DNA of 64,000 nucleotides from Candidatus Phyllobacterium onerii (GTDB lineage Bacteria; Pseudomonadota; Alphaproteobacteria; Rhizobiales; Rhizobiaceae): NCBI RefSeq assembly GCF_028331445.1, contig NZ_JAQMHX010000008.1:186001-250000 (forward strand). Direction: 5' to 3'. Positions 17,445-28,669 of this stretch are shown here, piece by piece; positions within the stretch are counted from its first letter, which is position 1; each line of letters begins with the position of its first letter. The notes beneath the pieces were generated by a model. The model saw only the letters and a list, made by a program, of their open reading frames with translations, did not search any database and had not been told where the DNA came from. A program made the translations under genes and the position numbers.

Positions 17445-18383
17445 TTAATTCTCCGTTGCCGGGTATAGCCGGTCGATTGCCGGCAGGCATTGCGCGCCTT
17501 TACGGCTGAGAAAATCCTGGAATGCACGCATGGCCGGTGACATGGTCCGGTCGGTGCGTACGACGGAAAACCATTGGCGGCGGATTGGCATGCCGATCAC
17601 GTCGAGCATCACAAGCCTGCCGACATCGAGCTCCAGTGCGATCGTGTGGGCGGAAATGAAGGCAATGCCGAGCCCCGCCATCACCGCCTGCTTGATTGTC
17701 TCGTTCGAGGACATTTCCGTGCCGAGATCATCAAGCCGGCCCGGCAGTTCGCTGAGGAAAATCTCCAGCGATATACGCGTGCCGGATCCCGGTTCGCGAA
17801 TGAGGAAATGCTCCTGTGCGATGCGTTCCTTGGTGATATCGCGGCATTTGGCGAGCGGGTGATCGGGAGCGGCGATCATCACCAGCGGGTGATCGCCGAA
17901 AACGGCCGAACGCAAGGGAACGTCCTTTGGCGGTCGGCCCATCAAGGCGAGATCGACGGCATGGCTTTTCAGCCCGGCAATCGTCTCGGCGCGGTTGCCG
18001 ATGGCGAGCTTTATGGCGATATCCGGGTGTTCCTTGCGAAAAATCGCCATCAGTTGCGGCGCGAAATACTTTGCCGTCGATACGACTCCCAGCGTCAGAC
18101 TGCCGATGCGCAACCCCTTTATCGCATCAATCTCGTCTTCGAGGAGGCGCAGTCTTTCGTCGACCATTTGCGCAGCATCGAGAAACGCCAGCCCGGCGGC
18201 GGTCGGTCGCAGGCCCTCATTCGTGCGATCGAAAAGGATGATATTGGCATCTTCTTCAAGAAGTTTGAGCTGGATGGTTACCGCCGGTGGCGTCAGCCCC
18301 AACGCATTGGCTGCGGCGGCGATCGTGCCGTGCTGCATGATCGCCTGTATCGCCCGCAGTTGCTTCAAATTCAAATTGCGCAT
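17445..18383 (-). CDS. cbbR: LysR-type regulator of the Calvin cycle operon (CbbR)
   Basis: A 312-residue LysR-family protein: N-terminal helix-turn-helix (about 3-62; MRNLNLKQLRAIQAIMQHGT, then AAAANALGLTPPAVTIQLKLLE) and a C-terminal effector domain (about 90-300). It is divergent from cbbF, the standard CbbR position. CbbR activates cbb transcription in response to metabolites such as RuBP, NADPH or PEP. The ATG at 18383 begins as in known CbbR proteins. The 116-bp region between cbbR and cbbF holds its probable operator. Confidence 0.94.
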   Translation of the reverse strand: MRNLNLKQLRAIQAIMQHGTIAAAANALGLTPPAVTIQLKLLEEDANIILFDRTNEGLRPTAAGLAFLDAAQMVDERLRLLEDEIDAIKGLRIGSLTLGVVSTAKYFAPQLMAIFRKEHPDIAIKLAIGNRAETIAGLKSHAVDLALMGRPPKDVPLRSAVFGDHPLVMIAAPDHPLAKCRDITKERIAQEHFLIREPGSGTRISLEIFLSELPGRLDDLGTEMSSNETIKQAVMAGLGIAFISAHTIALELDVGRLVMLDVIGMPIRRQWFSVVRTDRTMSPAMRAFQDFLSRKGAQCLPAIDRLYPATEN

Positions 18384-18499
18384 TCCACCAGTTAATAGAA
18401 TTTATCGAATGCGTAAATATAATAAATTTTACTAAGTATGGTCCGCATGGTTCCATGTCCGAAGTCCGATGCGGAGACAATCGGACAGGGAGGACTACC
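18384..18499. promoter_or_regulatory. cbbR-cbbF divergent control region
   Basis: This AT-rich intergenic region holds TTTA (18401-18404) facing TAAA (18414-18417), the inverted TTTA/TAAA arrangement reported for CbbR sites. A second interleaved dyad, TAAAT...ATTTTA, lies at about 18414-18431. The ribosome-binding site GGGAGGA lies before ATG 18500. CbbR binding is inferred from position and pattern. Confidence 0.6.
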
Positions 18500-19549
18500 A
18501 TGACCACGGCAACACTAGATGCCTTTCTTGGATCCTATGCGGAGAGCGGCGATACGCTGCGCGCTTCCGTTTCGCTGGTCGTGCGCCAGCTGTCCCTGAC
18601 TGCGGTCAAGATCCGCAACACGATCAATCAGGGTGCTCTCGGCAAGGCCTTCGCCAGCAGCCATGGCAGCAAGAATGCCGATGGCGATGCCCAGAAGGAC
18701 CTCGATATCTTTGCAGACGACATGTTCCTCGAGGCCATGCGTCAGGCTCCTGTTGCACTTTATGGCTCCGAGGAACTCGCCCATCCAGCCTTGCTCGACC
18801 CAAGCGCACCATTGGCGCTGGCTATCGATCCGCTGGATGGCTCATCCAACATCGACACCAATGTCTCGATAGGGACCATCTTCTCCATCCTCCCGGTGGC
18901 AGGCGAGCCGGACAGCGAGCCTGGCGCATCGTTTTTCCAGAAAGGCGATCGCCAGCTCGCTGCCGGTTTCTTCATTTATGGACCCCAACTCGCCTTGGTG
19001 CTCACGCTGGGCAGCGGCACGCATGTCTTCGTGTTTTCGGCGCGGCTCGGAACCTTCATTCAGGCGTATGCGAGCATCGTTATTCCCGATCGTGCCTATG
19101 AATTCGCCATCAATGCCGCCAACTACCGCCATTGGGACGAGGCGGTGCAGCTCTATGTCGATGACTGCCTCAAGGGTAGCGAAGGGCCGCGCGAGCGTGA
19201 TTTCAACATGCGCTGGATCGCATCCCTGGTCGCGGAAACCTACCGGATCCTGATGCGCAGCGGCGTCTTTCTTTATCCGGGGGACAGGCGCAAGGGCTAT
19301 GGCGACGGCCGCATACGTCTCGTCTACGAGGCCAATCCCATTGCCTTTCTCATCGAGCAGGCGGGTGGCGCCGCGACCAACACGGCGAGCCGCATACTCG
19401 ATCTGACACCGAAGACCATGCATCAGCGTGTGCCGTTCATCTTCGGTTCGGCCAGGGAAGTAGCTCGTATCAGCCGGTATCACACCGAGCCCAGCAACAT
19501 CGGCGAACGCGCGCCGCTGTTCAGCAAGCGTGGCCTGTTCAGGGTTTGA
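18500..19549 (+). CDS. cbbF: Class I fructose-1,6-bisphosphatase
   Basis: A 349-residue class I FBPase hydrolysing fructose-1,6-bisphosphate (and probably sedoheptulose-1,7-bisphosphate) for RuBP regeneration. Metal and substrate motifs: YGSEELAHP, AIDPLDGSSNIDTNVSIGTIF, ERDFNMRWIASLVAE and YEANPIAFLIEQAGG. ATG 18500 with GGGAGGA upstream is preferred over the ATG at 18455. It is the first gene of the cbb operon, divergent from cbbR. Confidence 0.96.
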   Translation: MTTATLDAFLGSYAESGDTLRASVSLVVRQLSLTAVKIRNTINQGALGKAFASSHGSKNADGDAQKDLDIFADDMFLEAMRQAPVALYGSEELAHPALLDPSAPLALAIDPLDGSSNIDTNVSIGTIFSILPVAGEPDSEPGASFFQKGDRQLAAGFFIYGPQLALVLTLGSGTHVFVFSARLGTFIQAYASIVIPDRAYEFAINAANYRHWDEAVQLYVDDCLKGSEGPRERDFNMRWIASLVAETYRILMRSGVFLYPGDRRKGYGDGRIRLVYEANPIAFLIEQAGGAATNTASRILDLTPKTMHQRVPFIFGSAREVARISRYHTEPSNIGERAPLFSKRGLFRV

Positions 19550-19564
19550 GTGGAGGAGGAAAAC

Positions 19565-20437
19565 ATGTCGGCAAAGCACCCAATCATATCGATCACTGGC
19601 TCGTCAGGCGCGGGAACGACCTCCGTGAAGCGCATCTTCGAGCAGATTTTCCGCCGCGAGCATATTGAGGCCGCTTTCATCGAGGGCGACGCATTCCACC
19701 GGTATGACCGCAATGCCATGAAGGCGAAGGTTGCGGAGGAAGAAGCCAAGGGTAACCCCAACTTCACGCATTTCCACGTCGATGCCAACGAGTTGAATAA
19801 GCTGGATGAGGTTTTCGAGGAATACGGCCGCAGGGGTACGGGCCAGACGCGTAGCTACATCCACGACGAAGAGGAAGCCGCGCAATACGACACGCCGGCG
19901 GGCACATTCACAGAATGGCGCGATTTTCCGCCGAGCACCTTGCTGTTCTATGAAGGCTTGCATGGCTGCGCCGTAGCTGAGGGCGTCAACCTTGCCCGCC
20001 ACGCGGATCTGAAGATCGGCGTCGTTCCCGTGATCAATCTTGAATGGATCCAGAAGATCCATCGCGATCGTTCGACGCGCGGCTATTCCACCGAGGCGGT
20101 CATGGATGTGATCCTGCGCCGCATGCCCGATTATGTGCGTTACATCACGCCGCAATTCACGCTGACCGACATCAATTTCCAGCGCGTACCGATTGTCGAT
20201 ACGTCAAACCCGTTCATTGCGCGGTGGATACCGACACCGGACGAGTCGATGCTGGTGATCCGTTTTGCCCGGCCGCGCGGGATCGATTTCCCCTATCTGC
20301 TGTCGATGATCCACGATTCCTTCATGTCGCGGGCCAATTCGATCGTCGTCCCCGGCAACAAGCTGGATCTCGCCATGCAACTTATCCTGACGCCGCTGAT
20401 CATGCAGTTGATCGAACGCAAAAACCGCGCCTCGTGA
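19565..20437 (+). CDS. cbbP: Phosphoribulokinase
   Basis: A 290-residue proteobacterial (octameric class) phosphoribulokinase that phosphorylates ribulose-5-phosphate to RuBP. It has the P-loop [23 protein letters not shown], the [10 protein letters not shown] segment, FYEGLHGC and the dimerisation/NADH-effector region toward the C-terminus. The start at ATG 19565 follows GGAGGAG; the GTG at 19550 would place the ribosome-binding site inside the gene. It lies 15 bp after cbbF. With RuBisCO it is diagnostic for a functional Calvin cycle. Confidence 0.97.
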   Translation: MSAKHPIISITGSSGAGTTSVKRIFEQIFRREHIEAAFIEGDAFHRYDRNAMKAKVAEEEAKGNPNFTHFHVDANELNKLDEVFEEYGRRGTGQTRSYIHDEEEAAQYDTPAGTFTEWRDFPPSTLLFYEGLHGCAVAEGVNLARHADLKIGVVPVINLEWIQKIHRDRSTRGYSTEAVMDVILRRMPDYVRYITPQFTLTDINFQRVPIVDTSNPFIARWIPTPDESMLVIRFARPRGIDFPYLLSMIHDSFMSRANSIVVPGNKLDLAMQLILTPLIMQLIERKNRAS

Positions 20438-20448
20438 AGGAGATAGCG

Positions 20449-22461
20449 ATGAATACGCAAGCTTTGCTTCAAGAAATGCCGGAAACCGAAACCGTTTCGG
20501 AACGGGATATGGCAAATGCAATCCGGGCGCTGGTCATGGACAGCGTCCAGAAGGCCAATTCCGGGCATCCCGGCATGCCGATGGGCATGGCCGACGTCGC
20601 AACGGTTCTCTTCAACCGCTTCATCAAGCTCGATCCATTGCATCCGCAGTGGCCGGATCGTGACAGATTCGTTTTGTCGGCCGGACACGGCTCGATGCTG
20701 CAATACGCGCTGCATTATCTGATTGGCTATCCTGACATGCCGATCGAGGAACTGCAGCGTTTCCGCCAGCTTGGCGCCAAGACGGCCGGTCACCCGGAAT
20801 TTGGTCATGCGCAGGGTATCGAGATGACCACCGGCCCGCTCGGGCAGGGTATCGCGACAGCCGTCGGTATGGCGCTGGCCGAACGTTTGCTTGTGCAGCG
20901 GTTCGGCGAAGATATCGTCGATCACCATACTTATGTGATCGCAGGAGATGGCTGCCTGCAGGAGGGCATAAGTCACGAGGCAATCGATCTTGCCGGTCAT
21001 TTGAGACTGTCGAAGCTCATCGTCTTCTGGGACAACAACTCCATCTCGATCGACGGGCCGACCTCTCTTTCGACATCGATGGATCAGTTGATGCGGTTCG
21101 AGGCGGCGGGTTTCGATGTCCAGGAGATCGACGGTCACGACTACGAAGAAATCGCCGATGCCATTGCCCGCGCCAGGTCTTCCGACCGGCCGTCGCTGAT
21201 CTCGTGCCGGACCATCATCGGCAAGGGCGCGCCGAACCTGCAGGGAACCGAGAAGACCCATGGTGCGCCTCTGGGCGACAGCGAAATCGCGGCAGTACGT
21301 CAGGCAATCGACTGGCCGCATCAGCCATTCGAGGTTCCCGAAGACATCATCGAGACCTGGCACGATGTGGCCCGTCGTGGAGCCGACGAGCGGCGCGAAT
21401 GGTGTGTACGAATGGCGGCATCACCGCATGGGGACGACCTCAGGCAAGCCGTTCTGAAGCAGTTGCCGACGAGCCTTTTTGAAGAGCTTAACGCATTCCG
21501 CTGCGAACATGTCGAAAAGGCAACCAAGGTCGCGACACGCAAGGCTTCGGAAATGGTGCTTGCCGTTATCAACAATGCAACCGATCTGACGATCGGCGGT
21601 TCGGCTGACCTTACCCACTCGAACCTGACCGTTACGCCGGGAATGCGCGACGTTACACCGCAAAGTTTTTCCGGCCGCTATATCCATTATGGCATCCGCG
21701 AACATGGCATGGCGGCGGCGATGAACGGCCTTGCCCTGCATGGCGGCTTTATTCCCTATGGCGGCACGTTCCTGGCCTTCGCCGATTACGCGCGGGGTGC
21801 GATGCGTCTCTCGGCGCTGATGGGTCAGCAGGTCATCTACGTCATGACCCATGACTCGATCGGTCTCGGTGAGGATGGTCCGACCCATCAGCCGATCGAA
21901 CATCTGGCGATGCTGCGGGCAACGCCCGGCATAAACGTGTTCCGCCCGGCCGATATCATCGAAACCGCCGAGTGCTGGGAGCTCGCACTGAAATATTCCG
22001 ACCGGCCGAGTGTCATCGTCCTGTCACGCCAGAATCTCGCGATGCTGCGTCACGCTCATGCGGAGGAAAACCGGTCCAGCCGCGGCGCCTATGTCCTGCG
22101 CGAAACAGCGGAGCCACGCGCAATCACGCTGATGGCGACTGGCTCCGAAGTCGAGATCGCCTGTACCGCCGCCGACATGCTGCGCGGACAGTACAAGATC
22201 CCGGCCGCCGTTGTCTCGATGCCGTCCTGGGAGTTGTTCGAAGCGCAAACCCCGGCCTATCGCCGTTCGGTCCTGGCGGCGGCACCCCGCATTGGTATCG
22301 AGGCTGCCGCTCGCCTGGGCTGGGATCGCTGGATCGGTGAAAAGGGTGCCTTCATCGGCATGGAGGGCTTTGGCGCCAGCGCCCCGGCGCCGGATCTCTA
22401 CCGTCATTTCAATATCACGCCTGAAAACATCGTCGCCACGGCGCGCAAGCTCATCAACTGA
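20449..22461 (+). CDS. cbbT: Transketolase
   Basis: A 670-residue thiamine-diphosphate transketolase transferring two-carbon units between Calvin/pentose phosphate sugars. Seen: [14 protein letters not shown] near the N-terminus, ThDP-binding [19 protein letters not shown]...[10 protein letters not shown], and the second-domain [19 protein letters not shown] and [20 protein letters not shown]. The ATG at 20449 follows AAGGAGATAGCG, 11 bp after cbbP. Its position inside the cbb operon argues for the Calvin-specific isoenzyme. Confidence 0.97.
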   Translation: MNTQALLQEMPETETVSERDMANAIRALVMDSVQKANSGHPGMPMGMADVATVLFNRFIKLDPLHPQWPDRDRFVLSAGHGSMLQYALHYLIGYPDMPIEELQRFRQLGAKTAGHPEFGHAQGIEMTTGPLGQGIATAVGMALAERLLVQRFGEDIVDHHTYVIAGDGCLQEGISHEAIDLAGHLRLSKLIVFWDNNSISIDGPTSLSTSMDQLMRFEAAGFDVQEIDGHDYEEIADAIARARSSDRPSLISCRTIIGKGAPNLQGTEKTHGAPLGDSEIAAVRQAIDWPHQPFEVPEDIIETWHDVARRGADERREWCVRMAASPHGDDLRQAVLKQLPTSLFEELNAFRCEHVEKATKVATRKASEMVLAVINNATDLTIGGSADLTHSNLTVTPGMRDVTPQSFSGRYIHYGIREHGMAAAMNGLALHGGFIPYGGTFLAFADYARGAMRLSALMGQQVIYVMTHDSIGLGEDGPTHQPIEHLAMLRATPGINVFRPADIIETAECWELALKYSDRPSVIVLSRQNLAMLRHAHAEENRSSRGAYVLRETAEPRAITLMATGSEVEIACTAADMLRGQYKIPAAVVSMPSWELFEAQTPAYRRSVLAAAPRIGIEAAARLGWDRWIGEKGAFIGMEGFGASAPAPDLYRHFNITPENIVATARKLIN

Positions 22462-22480
22462 ACTGAAAGGAGTATTGATC

Positions 22481-23560
22481 ATGGCCCGGATAACCTTGCG
22501 ACAATTGCTCGATCATGCTGCCGAGTATGGTTACGGCGTTCCCGCCTTCAACATCAACAATATGGAGCAGGGGCTTGCCGTGATGGAAGCTGCGGCAGCC
22601 TGCGATGCGCCGGTTATCCTGCAGGCATCGCGCGGTGCACGCTCCTATGCCAAGGATTTGATGCTGGCGCGGATGATCGATGCGTTGGCGGATATCTATC
22701 CATCGATTCCGATCTGCCTGCATCAGGATCACGGCAATGATGAGGCCACCTGCCTGACCGCGGTTCGCCATGGATTCACTTCGGTCATGATGGACGGCTC
22801 GCTCGAAGCCGATGCGGCAACGCCAGCCTCATACGAGTATAATGTCGAGATCACGAAGCGGGTCGCCACCATCGCCCATTGGGTCGGCGTTTCGGTCGAA
22901 GGTGAACTCGGTGTGCTTGGTTCGCTCGAAAGCGGTGAAGCCGAGGCTGAAGACGGTCATGGTGCGAGCGGCGTTCTCAGTCATGACCAGCTCGTGACCG
23001 ATCCGGATCAGGCAGTGGATTTCGTGCTTCGCACCAAGGTCGATGCGCTGGCTATCGCCTGCGGTACGTCGCACGGCGCCTACAAGTTCACCCGCGCCCC
23101 CGATGGCGACATCCTGGCGATGGGCGTCATCGAGGAAATCCACCGCAAGCTACCCAATACGCATCTGGTCATGCATGGCTCGTCGTCCGTTCCGCAAGCC
23201 TTGCAGGACATCATCAACCGCTTCGGCGGCGAGATGCCGCAAACCTACGGGGTGCCTGTCGAGGAGATCGAGCGCGGCATCCGCCACGGTGTGCGCAAGG
23301 TCAATATCGATACGGACTGCCGCATGGCCATGAGCGGCCAGTTCCGCCGGATCGCCACGGAAAATCCTGCCGAGTTCGATCCACGCAAATTCCTCAAACC
23401 GGCCATGGATGCCATGCGCGATCTTTGCCGTGACCGCTTCGAGCGGTTCGGCACGGCGGGCAACGCATCGCGGATCAAGGTCATCGGACTCGATGAAATG
23501 GCAAAACGCTACGCCGCCGGCAAACTCGATCCGCAAATCGCTGCAGCCAAGGCTGCTTGA
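22481..23560 (+). CDS. cbbA: Class II fructose-1,6-bisphosphate aldolase
   Basis: A 359-residue zinc-dependent aldolase forming FBP (and SBP) in the Calvin cycle. It has [12 protein letters not shown], the zinc/catalytic segment CLHQDHGND, the [12 protein letters not shown] loop, [18 protein letters not shown], and MHGSSSVPQ with the C-terminal [12 protein letters not shown] phosphate-binding motif. ATG 22481 follows AAGGAG. It is 19 bp after cbbT. Confidence 0.96.
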   Translation: MARITLRQLLDHAAEYGYGVPAFNINNMEQGLAVMEAAAACDAPVILQASRGARSYAKDLMLARMIDALADIYPSIPICLHQDHGNDEATCLTAVRHGFTSVMMDGSLEADAATPASYEYNVEITKRVATIAHWVGVSVEGELGVLGSLESGEAEAEDGHGASGVLSHDQLVTDPDQAVDFVLRTKVDALAIACGTSHGAYKFTRAPDGDILAMGVIEEIHRKLPNTHLVMHGSSSVPQALQDIINRFGGEMPQTYGVPVEEIERGIRHGVRKVNIDTDCRMAMSGQFRRIATENPAEFDPRKFLKPAMDAMRDLCRDRFERFGTAGNASRIKVIGLDEMAKRYAAGKLDPQIAAAKAA

Positions 23561-25051
<1,491 letters not shown>

Positions 25052-25061
25052 GAGAAACGAC

Positions 25062-25481
25062 ATGCGTATCACTCAAGGAGCATTCTCGTTCCTGCCTGAC
25101 CTGACAGATCAGCAAATCGCCAAGCAGGTGCAATATTGCATCGACAATGGCTGGGCGGTCAGCCTTGAATTCACTGATGACCCGCATCCGCGCAACACAT
25201 ATTGGGATATGTGGGCGCACCCAATGTTCGACAATCCGGATGCAGCTGCTCTCATGATGGAGCTGAAGGAATGCCGCAAGGTCTATGGCGATTATTACAT
25301 TCGCCTTGTCGCCTTCGACAACAGCCATGGCTGGGAATCGGTCAAGCTGTCGTTCCTCGTCAACCGGCCTGCTGAAGAGCCCGGGTTCCATCTTGCAAGG
25401 CAGGAAAGCGCAGGCCGCGTGGTTCGCTACACGACGCGGTCCTACGCAACGGACAAGCCAGCGGGGCAGCGCTATGGCTGA
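25062..25481 (+). CDS. cbbS: RuBisCO small subunit, form I (red type)
   Basis: A 139-residue small subunit beginning [19 protein letters not shown], the red-type N-terminus, with the [18 protein letters not shown] core and a C-terminal extension ([19 protein letters not shown]...) that forms the red-type beta-hairpin at the holoenzyme channel. The ATG at 25062 follows GGAGAAACGAC, 10 bp after cbbL. Its last codons overlap cbbX by eight bases, indicating translational coupling. Confidence 0.97.
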   Translation: MRITQGAFSFLPDLTDQQIAKQVQYCIDNGWAVSLEFTDDPHPRNTYWDMWAHPMFDNPDAAALMMELKECRKVYGDYYIRLVAFDNSHGWESVKLSFLVNRPAEEPGFHLARQESAGRVVRYTTRSYATDKPAGQRYG

Positions 25482-26412
25482 TGCCAGCATCACACAACTC
25501 GACGGGCCTCCTGTGGAGGTTCCGTCTGCCATCGACCTGCGCGCCGAATATGTCGAATCCGGCGTCAAGGAGGTGCTGGACGAACTCGACCGCGACTTGA
25601 TCGGCCTGAAGCCGGTCAAGCAGCGGATCAAGGAGACTGCAGCATTGCTGCTTGTCGAGCGGGCACGCCGGCGCATGGGTCTCGCCCATGAAACGCCGAC
25701 GCTGCACATGAGCTTCAGCGGTAACCCCGGCACCGGCAAGACCACGGTTGCAATGCGCATGGCGGACCTGTTGCATCGCCTCGGCTATATCCGCAAGGGC
25801 CATCTCGTCTCTGTGACGCGTGACGATCTGGTCGGGCAATATATCGGGCATACCGCCCCGAAGACCAAGGAGATCCTGAAGAAAGCCATGGGCGGCGTAT
25901 TGTTCATTGACGAGGCTTATTATCTGCACCGCCAGGAGAACGAGCGCGACTACGGACAGGAAGCAATCGAGATACTGTTGCAGGTGATGGAAAACCAGCG
26001 CGACGATCTCGTAGTGATTCTCGCTGGCTATGCCGATCGCATGGACAAGTTCTTCGAGAGCAATCCCGGTTTTCGTTCGCGCATCGCCCACCATATCGAT
26101 TTTCCGGATTATAGCTCGGACGAGTTGCTGAGCATTTCCGAGACGATGCTGTCGAAGCAGAACTATACGTTCGATGCGGAAGGCCGGGCCATCATGGCCG
26201 ACTATATCGAACGGCGCCGCAAGCAGCCGCACTTTGCCAACGCCCGCTCCATTCGCAATGCGCTCGACAGGGCGCGACTTCGCCATGCAAACCGATTGTT
26301 CGAGGCATCCAACGGGCCGACAGATGCGGCGGCGCTTTCAACGATTACTGCGGACGATATCAGGGTCAGCCGTGTGTTTTCCGCATCGTCAGGAGAGGAG
26401 AAAACGCCATGA
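25474..26412 (+). CDS. cbbX: Red-type RuBisCO activase (AAA+), CbbX
   Basis: A 312-residue AAA+ ATPase that remodels inhibited red-type RuBisCO by pulling on the large-subunit C-terminus. Walker A is [12 protein letters not shown]; Walker B is [13 protein letters not shown]; sensor and arginine-finger region is [17 protein letters not shown]. The start ATG overlaps the cbbS stop (ATGGCTGA). Its presence confirms that the RuBisCO is form IC. Confidence 0.97.
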   Translation: MADASITQLDGPPVEVPSAIDLRAEYVESGVKEVLDELDRDLIGLKPVKQRIKETAALLLVERARRRMGLAHETPTLHMSFSGNPGTGKTTVAMRMADLLHRLGYIRKGHLVSVTRDDLVGQYIGHTAPKTKEILKKAMGGVLFIDEAYYLHRQENERDYGQEAIEILLQVMENQRDDLVVILAGYADRMDKFFESNPGFRSRIAHHIDFPDYSSDELLSISETMLSKQNYTFDAEGRAIMADYIERRRKQPHFANARSIRNALDRARLRHANRLFEASNGPTDAAALSTITADDIRVSRVFSASSGEEKTP

Positions 26413-27098
26413 ACAGGAACGTACTCATTGCGCCGTCCGTGCTTTCGGCAGATTTTTCCCGGCTCGGCCAGGAAGTCGAAGACGTCATGGCGGCGGGTGC
26501 CGACTGGGTGCATCTCGACGTGATGGATGGGCATTTCGTGCCCAACATTACGTTCGGGCCGCAGATCATTAAATCCATCCGCAACCGGACGTCCGCGATA
26601 TTCGATTGTCATCTCATGATCGCCCCGACGGATGCCTATCTTGGCGCCTTTGCCGAGGCGGGCTGCGATTTCATCACAGTGCATGCGGAAGCTGGTCCGC
26701 ATCTTGATCGCTCGCTGCAGGCAATTCGCAGTCTCGGCAAGAAGGCGGGTGTGTCGCTCAACCCGTCGACTCCGGAAAGCGTCATCGAATATGTGCTGGA
26801 TCGGCTCGATCTTGTGCTCTTGATGACGGTCAATCCGGGTTTCGGCGGACAGGCGTTCATCCCCTCGGTCGTCGACAAGGTAAGGCGCGTAAAGGCGATG
26901 ATCGGCAACCGCCCGATTCATATCGAAATCGATGGCGGCGTGACGCCTGAAACCGCACCGCTCGTTGCAGCGGCAGGGGCAAATGTGCTTGTCGCTGGAT
27001 CGGCGGTCTTCAAGGGCAATGGCAAGGCGGCCTATGCTGACAATATCGCTGCAATCCGTCATGCTGCCGACCATGCGAGGCATCGCGCAGCAGCTTGA
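26409..27098 (+). CDS. cbbE: Ribulose-phosphate 3-epimerase
   Basis: A 229-residue TIM-barrel epimerase interconverting xylulose-5-P and ribulose-5-P. Motifs: [33 protein letters not shown] (metal His/Asp), [22 protein letters not shown] and [13 protein letters not shown]. It overlaps cbbX by four bases (ATGA) and closes the enzymatic part of the cbb operon. Confidence 0.96.
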   Translation: MNRNVLIAPSVLSADFSRLGQEVEDVMAAGADWVHLDVMDGHFVPNITFGPQIIKSIRNRTSAIFDCHLMIAPTDAYLGAFAEAGCDFITVHAEAGPHLDRSLQAIRSLGKKAGVSLNPSTPESVIEYVLDRLDLVLLMTVNPGFGGQAFIPSVVDKVRRVKAMIGNRPIHIEIDGGVTPETAPLVAAAGANVLVAGSAVFKGNGKAAYADNIAAIRHAADHARHRAAA

Positions 27099-27113
27099 GC
27101 GGAGGAGAAGACA

Positions 27114-27671
27114 ATGGCGGCGATACCACCCCTTTGTGATTTTGCCTGGAAGGCCGTTGATGCGAGCCTGACCGGTACCGATGACCGGCAGCATTCCATT
27201 CTGGCGCAGGCAGGTGACAGGGGGCTGGTCGTTGCTTTCATCTGCAACCATTGTCCTTATGTGAAAGCCGTTATCCAGCGCATCGTCCGCGACGCCCGGG
27301 ATCTCAAGGAACTCGGCATCGGCTTCGTTGCAATAAACGCCAACGACGCAGATGCCTATCCCGCCGATTCGTTTGAAAACATGAAGGTTTTTGCCCGCGA
27401 CAACGGTTTCCCGTTTCCCTATCTGCATGACGCCGACCAGAGCGTAGCACGTACATACGGGGCCGTCTGCACGCCCGATTTCTTCGGGTTCAATGGCGCG
27501 GGCGAATTACAATATCGTGGACGCCTCGACGCATCGCGCAAGGAGGCGGCAGCGCCAGATATCCGCCGCGACCTGTTCGAGGCGATGAAGCAAGTCGCCA
27601 ATACGGGGCAGGGGCCGCGCGAGCAGATCGCATCGGTCGGCTGTTCGATCAAATGGCGTGAGATTGCCTGA
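27114..27671 (+). CDS. Thioredoxin-like / AhpC-TSA-fold protein of the cbb operon
   Basis: A 185-residue thioredoxin-fold protein. The redox site reads FICNHCPYVKAVIQR (a single Cys followed by Pro), as in the thioredoxin-like family often annotated as putative peroxiredoxin. Further downstream are VAINANDADAYPADS and TPDFFGFNGAGELQYRGRLD. A second Cys lies at VCTPDF and another at the C-terminus (VGCSIKW). It is 15 bp downstream of cbbE with a GGAGGAGAAGACA ribosome-binding site, so it is probably co-transcribed with the Calvin genes. Redox protection of Calvin enzymes is an inference only. Confidence 0.8.
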   Translation: MAAIPPLCDFAWKAVDASLTGTDDRQHSILAQAGDRGLVVAFICNHCPYVKAVIQRIVRDARDLKELGIGFVAINANDADAYPADSFENMKVFARDNGFPFPYLHDADQSVARTYGAVCTPDFFGFNGAGELQYRGRLDASRKEAAAPDIRRDLFEAMKQVANTGQGPREQIASVGCSIKWREIA

Positions 27672-27674
27672 GGT

Positions 27675-27699
27675 GCCGCCGGCCAGGTCGACCGGCGGC
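27675..27699. terminator. Hairpin between the converging cbb operon and cytochrome c gene
   Basis: A perfect 8-bp stem GCCGCCGG / CCGGCGGC with a 9-base loop lies four bases after the thioredoxin-like gene's stop and just beyond the end of the leftward cytochrome c gene. No long T-run follows, so efficiency is uncertain, but position fits a shared terminator. Confidence 0.6.
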
Positions 27700-27706
27700 G
27701 ATCCGG

Positions 27707-28093
27707 CTATTTGTATTGATTCAGATAGGCTTCAAGGTCAGTGATTTCCTTGTCGTCCTTCAGACCGGGAAAGGCCATTTTCGTGCCTTTGACCTTGGCC
27801 TTCGGATCGTGCAGATAATCACGAAGGCTGGCTGTGTCCCAGACAAGTCCGGCCGCGCCTGCCGCCTTCATTGCAGGTGAATAGCTGAAACCTGGATGGG
27901 TTCCAGCGGTTCTGCCCATCAATTTGTTCAACGACGGTCCGACCTTGTTCTTGTCGGTATCGGCCACGTGACAGACTGCACATTTCTTGAAAACTGTCGC
28001 TCCTGCCGTGGCGTCGCCGGCGTCTTGCGCCCGGGCTCCAGCAACAGACAGAATTGCGACGGATAGTCCAATCAGAACGGTAGAATAACGCAT
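27707..28093 (-). CDS. Class I c-type cytochrome (cytochrome c2-like)
   Basis: A 128-residue periplasmic cytochrome: signal peptide (1-22, ending GARA), heme motif CAVCH at about 38-42, GPSLNKLMGRTAGT, and the axial Met in GTKMAFPGLKDDKEI. The size and motif order are those of small mitochondrial-type cytochromes c2. It probably shuttles electrons between quinoprotein dehydrogenases or the bc1 complex and an aa3 oxidase such as CoxMN. Start ATG 28093 follows GAGGAGATGCC. Confidence 0.93.
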   Translation of the reverse strand: MRYSTVLIGLSVAILSVAGARAQDAGDATAGATVFKKCAVCHVADTDKNKVGPSLNKLMGRTAGTHPGFSYSPAMKAAGAAGLVWDTASLRDYLHDPKAKVKGTKMAFPGLKDDKEITDLEAYLNQYK

Positions 28094-28423
28094 GGCATCT
28101 CCTCATTTTCGCCAAGGGTGCCCTGGACGAAGACCGGCGCCAATTTTCCATGCATTGGCGCCCCCAATTTTTAGAACACTTCCAGAAGGTACCTTCAGCG
28201 CCTGATAAGTCAATTGCTTGACCGGGATATAACGCCGCAGCTTCACGATCGTGTTTTCTCGGCCGGTTGCAATTGACGCCGAGAGATGACACCCGTAATT
28301 TGTGACGAATATTTCTCATCGGGCACCTTGAGAAATCCGCACTACGACCTTCCAGCCTGTCAGGACTCCTGAGATTTCGGCGCTATGAAGGTGGGACGTG
28401 CCAGAGGATTGGGAGGTGCCTGC
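28094..28423. promoter_or_regulatory. Divergent intergenic region cytochrome c / ABC-module operon
   Basis: This 330-bp region separates the leftward cytochrome c from the rightward small Cys protein. No gene is supported. It must contain both promoters. Just before 28424 is the strong GGGAGGTGCC ribosome-binding site. No striking repeat was found. Confidence 0.4.
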
Positions 28424-28633
28424 ATGGATGTTGTTGATCTTGTTTTGACCATCTGTCTCATATCCAACCCGGCGAGTTGCCGGGAGGAGCGCCTGCATTT
28501 TGAAAACAGGGGCGGCCTGAACAATTGCATGTTCCTCGCGCCGACAGAGATTGCCAAATGGTCCGGGGAACATCCAAAGCTCAAGGTCGTTCGGTGGAAA
28601 TGCGATTATCCGTCAAAGGACCTGGAGCTCTAG
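28424..28633 (+). CDS. Small conserved four-Cys protein
   Basis: A 69-residue protein beginning MDVVDLVLTICLISNPASC with Cys at about 11, 19, 35 and 59 (ICLIS, ASCREERL, NNCMFLAP, WKCDYP). I recall near-identical small hypothetical proteins in many Rhizobiales but no known function. A hydrophobic N-terminus (3-15) could be a weak export signal or membrane contact, and paired Cys suggest disulfides or metal binding. The GGGAGG ribosome-binding site supports ATG 28424. It is followed within 40 bp by the ABC transporter genes. Confidence 0.7.
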   Translation: MDVVDLVLTICLISNPASCREERLHFENRGGLNNCMFLAPTEIAKWSGEHPKLKVVRWKCDYPSKDLEL

Positions 28634-28669
28634 GTCGTAAACTCATGGCGATCCGTCTGGGAGGACATC

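Noticed and set aside
20293-21363. 356-residue open frame on the - strand
   Set aside because: It is antisense to cbbP and cbbT; typical shadow in GC-rich DNA.
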